Shown one piece after another: positions 28,531 to 34,381 of a DNA stretch of 34,381 nucleotides. How positions within the stretch are numbered: position 1 is the stretch's first letter; every line of letters starts with the position of its first letter. Source of the stretch: Candidatus Scybalousia scybalohippi (GTDB lineage Bacteria > Bacteroidota > Bacteroidia > Bacteroidales > P3); assembly GCA_018065645.1 (NCBI GenBank), contig JAGHSX010000002.1:1-34381 (forward strand), read 5' to 3'. The translations under genes and the position numbers were made by a program. The notes below the pieces were generated by a model. That model did not search any database. It was given only the letters and a program-made list of their open reading frames with translations, and had not been told where the DNA came from.

Positions 28531-28559
28531 ACTATATATTATATTTAACTTTCTTTCAA
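28531..28559 (-). promoter_or_regulatory. Leftward promoter for DNA polymerase
   Basis: Read leftward: TTGAAA (28554-28559, 5/6), 17 bp, TATAGT (28531-28536, 5/6). Its -35 box lies inside the last codons of the GIY-YIG gene, so the polymerase has a start independent of the upstream terminator at 29302. Confidence 0.7.
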
Positions 28560-29282
28560 CTCCTTTTTAAAAATAAAACCTTTATAAGATTTTTTATAAC
28601 CACTACAAACAGAATATATAGACTGAATATGATAACTAGGATTCTTATCACAAAGCTCATTTATTGATTCATACGTGAATAACAGTTCTCCGTATTTCGA
28701 GTATTGATAAAATCTATACTTAGATTTAGCTTCGGAAACTTTTTTAGCCATATTCAACTTCTTTTCTTCATCTTTCCATATATTGGAACTGGTAATTCTA
28801 AGTTTTGAAATCCATTCGTCCCCATAAAAACCCTCTTTATGTCTACGTTTTTGTATTTCACTAGCATTCTTCTTTTGATCATCAGACCAAGTATTACCAA
28901 AGTTTGAATTTAATTCTCCAACTCTTAATGAAAGTAGTTTTCTTGTCTCTTCGTGAACAATACATTTACTAGAACTGTCTTTTCTTAAATTATACCCATG
29001 ATCACGATCACAAGAGTTGTAAAACTCCATCCAATAAAGTTCACGATCTATTAAAATCTCTTCAGAATAATTAAAAGACAAATCTTCAATTATTTCAAAA
29101 TTAAAATTATCAATCCCATTCTTTTTAACTGCGTTATACAGGTGACGATTACAATCTTTACTTCTTGTATCTTTATTTAATAAAGACTTATGATTAATAA
29201 ACCTCATTTCAATATTTATCGACTTACCTATATACACCTTATTGTTTAATTTGTTTTCAATTTTATAAATCCCTACAGTCAT
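28545..29282 (-). CDS. Free-standing GIY-YIG homing endonuclease (Seg-like)
   Basis: 245 residues from the ATG at 29282 (GGAGGG). The N-terminal catalytic domain shows VGIYKIENKLNNKVYIGKS (about 3-21, GIY and YIG), R28 in MRFINH and ELYWMEFYN with the catalytic Glu. A NUMOD3-like element is seen at NSNFGNTWSDDQKKNASE, and the C-terminus (YQYSKYGELLFTYESINELC, then SIYSVCSGYKKSYKGF) resembles a NUMOD1/IENR DNA-binding repeat. Such enzymes cut homologous sites in related phages and are spread with flanking genes. It is inserted between primase-helicase and polymerase, behind a terminator. Confidence 0.88.
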   Translation of the reverse strand: MTVGIYKIENKLNNKVYIGKSINIEMRFINHKSLLNKDTRSKDCNRHLYNAVKKNGIDNFNFEIIEDLSFNYSEEILIDRELYWMEFYNSCDRDHGYNLRKDSSSKCIVHEETRKLLSLRVGELNSNFGNTWSDDQKKNASEIQKRRHKEGFYGDEWISKLRITSSNIWKDEEKKLNMAKKVSEAKSKYRFYQYSKYGELLFTYESINELCDKNPSYHIQSIYSVCSGYKKSYKGFIFKKELKES

Positions 29283-29294
29283 TACACCCTCCAA

Positions 29295-29318
29295 AATAAA
29301 AGAGGTCTTTCGACCTCT
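29295..29318 (-). terminator. Leftward terminator after primase-helicase
   Basis: AGAGGTC/GACCTCT stem around a GAAA tetraloop (29301-29318), followed leftward by TTTTATTTT. The inner 16 nt are identical to the nrdA/nrdB hairpin at 14985-15000. Confidence 0.8.
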
Positions 29319-29326
29319 AATTTAAA

Positions 29327-31237
29327 TTAACACCAATCCTTTTCATCTACTAAAGGTTCTTCTTCCTCAACTTCATTCAAACACTGAGGTTGAATAGATG
29401 AAACACCACCATTCAAATAGTCCTTATAATTCATCAATCGTCGAGTCTCATGATCAAAGAACACCTTATCAACGACACCAGTTCGACCTGTCCAACGAAT
29501 CTTAGGAGTTGTGACTAACGTTGTATTCTTAATAACATTATCATCACTCATCTTATTACGACTGAAGAAGAAGATTGCAGCAGCAGATGACGCGCCACTG
29601 TAAGAACCAATCAAATCACCCTCATCAGGAACATCACCGTTGTCATAATTCTTATCGCCTTTCTTAACATGACTAATACCGATCATAAGAACATTATGCT
29701 TCTTAATGAAAGACTTAACCCATGAATTAAATACAACCTGTTGGGTATTGTCCAAGCGTTGTGTTAGGTCGGAAATAGGGTCTAATACTAAAACAGTAAC
29801 ACCTTTCTTAACAACTAAATCTTCACACAGTTGTTGAATATTAGCGATGTCAGAATCACGGTCATCAACAACATAGAATCGATCCTCACCATTATCCTTG
29901 CGGAACAGATCATTACCTGCTTCAATCAACTCAGGGTTATTTAATAAGTTAGCTCGTTCCTCATTAGTCTGAATATCATCAATGTTTAAACCAACATGTC
30001 GAGATAACATCTCAATATAATACTGACCTTGAGACAACTCTAAGCTCACGATACCAACTTTATGATTCTCATCAAACACCCAATCATAAATCATAGTATT
30101 GATATGAACCGTCTTACCAACTGATGAAGCACCTGCAAAGATCACATATCGACCCATTGGTAATCCACCACGAGTAGCATCATTAATTCCTTGATAGATT
30201 GGTGATAGTCGTAAACGAGGTGTTTTAAGCTCTTCTTGAGCAGGTGACAACCAATCCCCTGAACCAACAATTTTAGCTACAGAACAAGGTGTTACGTTCC
30301 AATAAGAATCAGCAACCCATTCACTAATCATTCCTTTTTCTAAGTATGTGTTAGCATCTTTCAGTCGAAGATTTGCTCGATATAAACTCTCACGAGGCAT
30401 TTCATCAATGAACTCATCAATAGCTTTCTCACCTGCAACATCAGCATCAAGAGCTAAGATTACACGATCAAATTGCTTGAAGAAATTAAAATTAGTATCA
30501 GAATCTTTAAACGTTTTAAGTAATGAGTTACTGCCATTAACTAAAGAAACTACAGCAGGAAGCTCATACTTCTTACCCTTACTATCCATATCCATTTGAT
30601 ACATTTGATGAGCTGAAGCATAATCCAATTCACCCTCTACGAGGATTAAAGTACGAGTCTTAGATTTAGCTTGCTTATAACCGATCAAATCTGAAATAGA
30701 ACCAACATAACCTTTCGGTGATGAGAAATCTTTAGGGAACTTACGTGATTTAAAACCAACAAACTCTGTTTTCTTACCTTCGGTAAAAGTAACCCCTGTT
30801 AACATCTCACAAGGTTGTTCATTTTCATCATAAGAAAAACGAATGTTTAAATCTTTAATGTACTTATATTTAAGACCACGCCAACCTTTAGGGTCATTGA
30901 ATGTTGAGTCTACAATTTGTTTAACTTCGTCTTTACTTAAACGTTTCTCACCCAACTTAATCAGGTCTTTTGTAATTACACTTGACAATTTCTTAACACC
31001 TCCTACAGTATTACTATCATTATCTTCTAATAAGGTTTGTTCACTTGGAATAGAGAATCCACAAGAGAAACAGTGACCGCCACCTTTATTTGCATATACA
31101 TGAAAATTATCATGTTTGTTATCTCTTCCATCTTCAAGGCATTGGGGACATTGTGTTTTGTAATCCCACTTAACCAAGAAGTCTATATGAGAAACATCAT
31201 GTTGTCCCCACACACTCATGTCTCCATCATAAAACAT
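29327..31237 (-). CDS. Primase-helicase (T7 gp4-like)
   Basis: 636 residues that both prime and unwind DNA at the replication fork. An N-terminal zinc finger holds C30, C33, C56 and C59 (TQCPQCLEDGRDN, GHCFSCGFSIP). A TOPRIM primase core has LILVEGELD (197-205, E201) and LALDAD (261-266, D264 and D266). The C-terminal RecA/DnaB helicase has Walker A GASSVGKT (369-376), E400 (VSLEL) and Walker B TVLVLDP (481-487). The tail is acidic and aromatic (LVDEKDWC), as in T7 gp4 where it contacts the polymerase. SD GGAGG. Length is close to T7 gp4 (566) plus a longer linker. Confidence 0.92.
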   Translation of the reverse strand: MFYDGDMSVWGQHDVSHIDFLVKWDYKTQCPQCLEDGRDNKHDNFHVYANKGGGHCFSCGFSIPSEQTLLEDNDSNTVGGVKKLSSVITKDLIKLGEKRLSKDEVKQIVDSTFNDPKGWRGLKYKYIKDLNIRFSYDENEQPCEMLTGVTFTEGKKTEFVGFKSRKFPKDFSSPKGYVGSISDLIGYKQAKSKTRTLILVEGELDYASAHQMYQMDMDSKGKKYELPAVVSLVNGSNSLLKTFKDSDTNFNFFKQFDRVILALDADVAGEKAIDEFIDEMPRESLYRANLRLKDANTYLEKGMISEWVADSYWNVTPCSVAKIVGSGDWLSPAQEELKTPRLRLSPIYQGINDATRGGLPMGRYVIFAGASSVGKTVHINTMIYDWVFDENHKVGIVSLELSQGQYYIEMLSRHVGLNIDDIQTNEERANLLNNPELIEAGNDLFRKDNGEDRFYVVDDRDSDIANIQQLCEDLVVKKGVTVLVLDPISDLTQRLDNTQQVVFNSWVKSFIKKHNVLMIGISHVKKGDKNYDNGDVPDEGDLIGSYSGASSAAAIFFFSRNKMSDDNVIKNTTLVTTPKIRWTGRTGVVDKVFFDHETRRLMNYKDYLNGGVSSIQPQCLNEVEEEEPLVDEKDWC

Positions 31238-31268
31238 TCACACCATCCTCCAAAAATAAACTAAAAAC

Positions 31269-31297
31269 AATATATCAAAATCCATTTAACAAAACAA
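31269..31297 (-). promoter_or_regulatory. Leftward extended -10 promoter for primase-helicase
   Basis: Read leftward: TTGTTT (31292-31297), 17 bp ending TGA, then TATATT (31269-31274, 5/6). The TGn before the -10 box makes it an extended -10 promoter. The leader to the start codon is about 25 nt. Confidence 0.6.
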
Positions 31298-31353
31298 CCT
31301 TTTATTCAAAAATCACTCAACATCCTTGTCGAATAATTCTTAGAGGTTAAAAA

Positions 31354-31509
31354 TTAACGATCAAATAAAACCAAAGCTTCGTACCTCTCCGCAGTCAAAC
31401 AAGTCACACTAAAATGTAAGACTTCTAAACTATTTGAATCTGCATACTTCTCAATACTAATCATTAAATCACGCATACTACCACTCTTAAATGTTTGTAA
31501 AGATCTCAC
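31354..31509 (-). CDS. 51-residue hypothetical protein
   Basis: Starts at GTG (31509) with a perfect SD AGGAGG at 5 nt. Sequence MRSLQTFKSGSMRDLMISIE and on to VLFDR looks like a compact alpha/beta domain. No family recognised. Confidence 0.6.
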   Translation of the reverse strand: MRSLQTFKSGSMRDLMISIEKYADSNSLEVLHFSVTCLTAERYEALVLFDR

Positions 31510-31534
31510 AACAACCTCCTAGAATAAACTATCG

Positions 31535-31559
31535 AATAAAGACACCCCTAAAGGGTGTC
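31535..31559 (-). terminator. Leftward terminator
   Basis: 7 bp stem GACACCC/GGGTGTC (31541-31547, 31553-31559) with a 5-nt loop, then leftward TTTATT. The T-tract is short, so it may be partial. It separates the 31602-34037 block from the 31354 gene. Confidence 0.7.
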
Positions 31560-31601
31560 ACCCAAATATTTGACTCTTTTGCCTGTTCGTTAGAATAAGA
31601 G

Positions 31602-31772
31602 TTAAAATAACTCATCGAATACTTCTTCAACATCAATCTCTTTCTTCCAAGCAATCTTAAGTTTCTTCATAACCTTAGCTTCAACCTCTTCATCTTCAAA
31701 GTCCTCACCATTATCATCCATCAAACTCATGAATAACTTTTTATATTCAGTCCAAGATAAACCTTCTTCCAT
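31602..31772 (-). CDS. Hypothetical acidic protein
   Basis: 56 residues from the ATG at 31772 (GGAGGAG). Very acidic (MDDNGEDFEDEEVEAKVMKK) with an opening MEEGLSWTEYKKLFMSLMD. Function unknown; last gene before the terminator at 31535. Confidence 0.65.
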   Translation of the reverse strand: MEEGLSWTEYKKLFMSLMDDNGEDFEDEEVEAKVMKKLKIAWKKEIDVEEVFDELF

Positions 31773-31776
31773 TTTA

Positions 31777-31941
31777 TTACTCCTCCCAACTGTCGTAGTA
31801 TTCTGCATCATCGTAATCTAAACGTGCATCTCGCATTGCTTTACGAATTGCTTCATCCTCATTCTCAGCTTCTATTGTGTAGTGTTCAAGTTTACGAACT
31901 TCAACAGCAATTGTATACACTTTCTTTTCAACTTCTTCCAT
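31777..31941 (-). CDS. Hypothetical acidic protein
   Basis: 54 residues from the ATG at 31941 (AAGGAG). The pattern 'V.....V.....Y.IEAENEDEAIRKAMRDA' (about residues 7-38) resembles small phage proteins of the DpnD/PcfM-like kind, in which a beta-hairpin is followed by an 'A.s.eeA...A' helix. Function unknown. Confidence 0.7.
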   Translation of the reverse strand: MEEVEKKVYTIAVEVRKLEHYTIEAENEDEAIRKAMRDARLDYDDAEYYDSWEE

Positions 31942-31973
31942 TTCAATCTCCTTTAATACCAATTAATAACCAA

Positions 31974-32333
31974 TCAATGACCATTACCAAAAACAAAAGG
32001 TTGAAAATCTTTGCTCTTATTAAGTAGTTTAAACAACTCACTGTGAGTAGTCAACGATAATTTTACATCCCTGTCCTCAACCTTATCATCCTTAAGAACT
32101 TCTTCAGCAATACCTTTCAATTCCTCCAAACGAGTGATAATACCAACACCCTTATAAGTCCATGATGGAACTACTGTAAAAGTCTTCTGGTTATTGTTGA
32201 AAAGGAAATTAAACAAAGTTTTTTGGTATTCATAAACCTTGTCATCTTCTCCTTTGTAATTCTGAATATTCTCTAAACACTGAGAGGTTACTTCAAGCAA
32301 TTTCTCAGGTGAAATATGAACATACCCCGACAT
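31974..32333 (-). CDS. Hypothetical protein
   Basis: 119 residues from the ATG at 32333, which overlaps the upstream TGA; GGAGGG precedes it. Helical start (PEKLLEVTSQCLENIQNYKG) and a Phe/Thr-rich middle (FNNNQKTFTVVPSWTYKGVG). No family recognised. Confidence 0.65.
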   Translation of the reverse strand: MSGYVHISPEKLLEVTSQCLENIQNYKGEDDKVYEYQKTLFNFLFNNNQKTFTVVPSWTYKGVGIITRLEELKGIAEEVLKDDKVEDRDVKLSLTTHSELFKLLNKSKDFQPFVFGNGH

Positions 32334-32617
32334 CAATACCCTCCAAAACTTTTCAATTTGTTTTCTAACTCTCTCAAATCCTCCAAACCTTCCTCCATAA
32401 ACTCTTGCTCAATAAAGAAAGATAGTAACACTAAGTACAACACCATATTTAAGCTTGGGTGGATCAGTGAAGCACCATCAACATACCCTTGCATAAACAA
32501 AACAATCGATGTACAAAGATTGATAAATACAACAAAGAATAATGTTAAGAATACATACTTTTTGCAAAGTAGTTCGACAAGCTTACCTAGAAATTTCATC
32601 ATTGCGTAAATACCCAT
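32333..32617 (-). CDS. Membrane protein with two spans
   Basis: 94 residues. Two hydrophobic helices (about 20-42 KYVFLTLFFVVFINLCTSIV and 58-72 MVLYLVLLSFFI) and an acidic C-terminal helix (EEGLEDLRELENKLKS). The ATG at 32617 has GAGG 10 nt upstream; another in-frame ATG at 32602 overlaps the upstream stop (ATGA) and may be the real start. Unknown function. Confidence 0.65.
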   Translation of the reverse strand: MGIYAMMKFLGKLVELLCKKYVFLTLFFVVFINLCTSIVLFMQGYVDGASLIHPSLNMVLYLVLLSFFIEQEFMEEGLEDLRELENKLKSFGGY

Positions 32618-32913
32618 GCACAGCCAACCTCTTCACCCTCTAACAGCTCGATTGGAGCTACATGGTTGTTCTGTACCACCACAGTTGGAATCGAGCTATA
32701 AAGCTCTGGAAACGGGGTTGAAACGCATTGTAGAACACCTTTCTGAGCAATGCTCTTACGGATGTGGAATGTTGCGTAGTTGTACCCAAAAACCTCTGTT
32801 GTAATGTTTCCACTACTAGGAACTTCAACTTTCTCATTCACCTCCAAACTAACCACAGCCCCTACAGGGATTTCAACACGCTCTTTCAGTGTTAGTGGGA
32901 TAATTTTATACAT
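32599..32913 (-). CDS. Hypothetical beta-rich protein
   Basis: 104 residues behind AAGGAG. Mostly beta strands (VEIPVGAVVSLEVNEKVEVP, then TTEVFGYNYATFHI). It resembles single-domain phage proteins with a jelly-roll or OB-like fold; no match claimed. Overlaps the 32906 gene by 8 bp. Confidence 0.65.
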   Translation of the reverse strand: MYKIIPLTLKERVEIPVGAVVSLEVNEKVEVPSSGNITTEVFGYNYATFHIRKSIAQKGVLQCVSTPFPELYSSIPTVVVQNNHVAPIELLEGEEVGCAWVFTQ

Positions 32914-33082
32914 CTTTATTCTCCTTCCAATTTACAACAATCTCATAAGTGTCATTGCGCTGTCTTGTCTTAAACAGCTCGTCAAACTTACTAATTGCGT
33001 CGTCTAAATTATCAAAGTCACCACAGCGTCCTGAGTAGTTTCCGTAATTATAGTTAACAATAGTGTACCAAACTTTATACAT
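32906..33082 (-). CDS. 58-residue hypothetical protein
   Basis: A short frame with AAGGAG at the right distance from its ATG. It starts MYKVWYTIVNYNYGNYSGRC, then a helix (NLDDAISKFDELFKTR). The strand-then-helix form resembles the small family with '(Y/W)...V.......G...F..l..A...f'. Overlaps the next gene by 8 bp (ATGTATAA). Confidence 0.65.
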   Translation of the reverse strand: MYKVWYTIVNYNYGNYSGRCGDFDNLDDAISKFDELFKTRQRNDTYEIVVNWKENKDV

Positions 33083-33094
33083 TAATTAGTCTCC

Positions 33095-33328
33095 TTAATA
33101 AGTAATCAACACATTATGCACACTAACAGTCTTCTCGTCAATCTCTTTGTAGAACTTTAAGATTGGATTATTCTCATCAGATTGAATTGCAAGTTTTAAA
33201 TATGTAAATTCACTCTTAGGGATTTTCACCAATACTTTTTCACCATCACTCACCTTAACAGCACCGTTGATTGACATGCACATTTTAAGGTACTTGTTTG
33301 TTGCTTCATTAGCTTCTTTATTGAACAT
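33095..33328 (-). CDS. Hypothetical protein
   Basis: 77 residues, AAGGAG before the ATG. Helical N-terminus (NKEANEATNKYLKMCMS) and a strand-rich rest (KVLVKIPKSEFTYLKLAIQ). No family recognised. Confidence 0.65.
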   Translation of the reverse strand: MFNKEANEATNKYLKMCMSINGAVKVSDGEKVLVKIPKSEFTYLKLAIQSDENNPILKFYKEIDEKTVSVHNVLITY

Positions 33329-33339
33329 TGTTAAACTCC

Positions 33340-33648
33340 TTAAATCCCTTGAAAAATATACTCAAAATAGTCTTTCATTTTCTTTGCTACAGCTACATCA
33401 CCATACACCAAACCAACACTTCCTATAGTTGGGTCAATACAGATATCTTTAGGTTTTTGAATCTCATAACCTTGAATAATGATTGTTTCAGGCTTTAGTT
33501 TAAATGTATGGTTTTCTGATTTAAAAACACCTGTCCCATACTCAGGGAATGTTAATTTACGCCACTCATCATCTTTATAACGAACAAAAACCTCTTTATC
33601 GTCATACCAAGCTAACATTGCCTCTTTACCACTAATTAATTCACCCAT
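33340..33648 (-). CDS. Hypothetical protein
   Basis: 102 residues, AAGGAG before the ATG. The N-terminus (MGELISGKEAMLAWYDDKEV, then FVRYKDDEW) has the form of a phage family in which 'sGkEAL.Al..Gk.V......W......' opens a small beta domain. Function unknown. Second gene of the right-hand leftward unit. Confidence 0.7.
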   Translation of the reverse strand: MGELISGKEAMLAWYDDKEVFVRYKDDEWRKLTFPEYGTGVFKSENHTFKLKPETIIIQGYEIQKPKDICIDPTIGSVGLVYGDVAVAKKMKDYFEYIFQGI

Positions 33649-33659
33649 TTAATTTCTCC

Positions 33660-34037
33660 TTAACCGTTAATTTCTAAATATGTTAAAAGTAACTTATCTC
33701 GAAGATGTCTTTTACTGTTCGTTGCTCTTAACTTATCTGAAAACTTATTTATGAATTTAGCAGATAAACCCTCTTCTAAACAATAACTAATGACACTGTC
33801 TTTTGTTTGGTTGTCGCATAGCTCATAAAACAAAGAACACAAGTGTTGAATATTCAAAGATGTCTGACTCTTGTCATGTAATTTAACTAGGTTAAGCATA
33901 GCTTCTCCACGACTTACATTAGGAGTTTCGAATGTACTAGACAGCCTTATTTGCAAGTCTTTATCGATACCAAGATTAATTACCTGATTCCTACCCCAAG
34001 ACTTCTTGTATGACAATTCTCTCATTAACTCCATCAT
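33660..34037 (-). CDS. Hypothetical helical protein
   Basis: 125 residues, GGAGGG before two in-frame ATGs (34037 and 34034). Almost wholly helical, basic at the end (KLRATNSKRHLRDKLLLTYL). It is the first gene after the leftward promoter at 34068, so it is probably the earliest expressed gene of this unit. No family recognised. Confidence 0.65.
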   Translation of the reverse strand: MMELMRELSYKKSWGRNQVINLGIDKDLQIRLSSTFETPNVSRGEAMLNLVKLHDKSQTSLNIQHLCSLFYELCDNQTKDSVISYCLEEGLSAKFINKFSDKLRATNSKRHLRDKLLLTYLEING

Positions 34038-34067
34038 AAACCCTCCAATAAATTTCTCAATAAAACA

Positions 34068-34096
34068 ACAATAACAAACTTAAGTATATTAATCAA
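34068..34096 (-). promoter_or_regulatory. Leftward promoter of the right-hand block
   Basis: Read leftward: TTGATT (34091-34096, 4/6), 17 bp, TATTGT (34068-34073, 4/6). Leader of about 25 nt to the 34037 start codon. Confidence 0.5.
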
Positions 34097-34218
34097 TTCA
34101 TTTTAATGATATACTACTTACACAACCATAAGAAATATGAATAAAGCATAAACCATTAATAACTAACAACATTAAAAATATATTGTTTAATTTATAAACA
34201 AACAGTAGTTTTAACCTA

Positions 34219-34247
34219 TTGACAACCTATTGACAATGCTGTATAAG
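34219..34247 (+). promoter_or_regulatory. Strong rightward promoter
   Basis: Perfect TTGACA (34219-34224), 17 bp, TATAAG (34242-34247, 5/6). A second TTGACA (34230-34235) lies 11 bp further on from a CCTATTGACAA direct repeat. Transcription would start near 34254 and leave the window. Confidence 0.75.
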
Positions 34248-34381
34248 TATTCTTCTGGGCTGGGCGGATAGTGTTATGAGCTTTAGCGAATAAACATTAA
34301 TGTCTTTCTTTAGAAAGTATGACTTACTTAATAGCATCACTAAAGAATAACACTTAAAGAATTACTTACTACTACTACTTA

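Larger units (their letters stand above)
34038..34381. other. Divergent control region without genes
   Basis: 344 bases with no credible coding frame. It holds a leftward promoter (34068-34096), a strong rightward promoter (34219-34247), a small CTTTC-TTTA-GAAAG hairpin near 34303-34316, and AT-rich runs. The rightward transcript runs out of the window, so its first gene is not visible. The arrangement separates the early leftward genes from whatever lies to the right. Confidence 0.65.

Noticed and set aside
34248-34381. tRNA or coding gene after the rightward promoter
   Set aside because: No cloverleaf could be drawn, and the only ATG frames are very short and lack an SD.
1-34381. CRISPR array, insertion sequence or attachment site
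   Set aside because: No regularly spaced repeats, no transposase or integrase frame, and no tRNA-like integration site were seen.

Overview
This AT-rich window is a stretch of tailed double-stranded DNA bacteriophage genome. It holds the early, replication and nucleotide-metabolism region. There are no ribosomal or tRNA genes, no integrase and no capsid, tail or packaging genes. About 76 short genes are packed with ATGA, TAATG or 8-26 bp overlaps, almost all behind a clear Shine-Dalgarno (SD) site. A complete set of phage replication enzymes is present: family B DNA polymerase, T7 gp4-like primase-helicase, FEN-like 5'-3' exonuclease, SSB-like protein and UvrD-type helicase. A Gram-negative host is likely from the sigma70-like promoters. 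A marine gammaproteobacterium such as Vibrio is only a guess from base composition and gene style.

Layout. (1) 1-4905, rightward: a UvrD-like helicase behind a strong promoter, a coiled-coil/helix-turn-helix protein, then seven small genes in short units with their own promoters and terminators. (2) 4928-5016: two terminators face each other where rightward and leftward transcription converge. (3) 5005-9565, leftward: a dense accessory block of tiny unknown genes, including five very short ones (19, 40, 41, 47 and 53 codons). (4) 9666-17203, leftward: DHFR, thymidylate synthase carrying a roughly 250-residue in-frame HNH-type insert, more small genes, a glutaredoxin, and ribonucleotide reductase small and large subunits. 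(5) 17207-25843: small genes, a MazG-like protein, a DEDD-type exonuclease with a zinc ribbon, an HNH-type nuclease, the FEN-like exonuclease, the SSB-like protein and a DUF3310 protein. (6) 26071-31237: family B DNA polymerase, a free-standing GIY-YIG homing endonuclease, and the primase-helicase. (7) 31354-34037: ten more small genes. (8) 34038-34381: a divergent promoter region with one leftward promoter and a near-consensus rightward promoter that leaves the window.

How it works together: ribonucleotide reductase with glutaredoxin makes deoxynucleotides, and thymidylate synthase with DHFR makes dTMP and recycles folate. A MazG-like enzyme may clean the pool. The primase-helicase, polymerase, SSB and nucleases copy, process and probably recycle host DNA. 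Thirteen promoter candidates, all with exactly 17 bp between the -35 and -10 boxes, suggest transcription by host RNA polymerase. Several promoters lie inside or against the terminator of the preceding unit. The two most notable items are the HNH module embedded in thymidylate synthase without recognisable intein or intron borders, and repeated gene-junction sequences in the accessory blocks that look like cassette boundaries.
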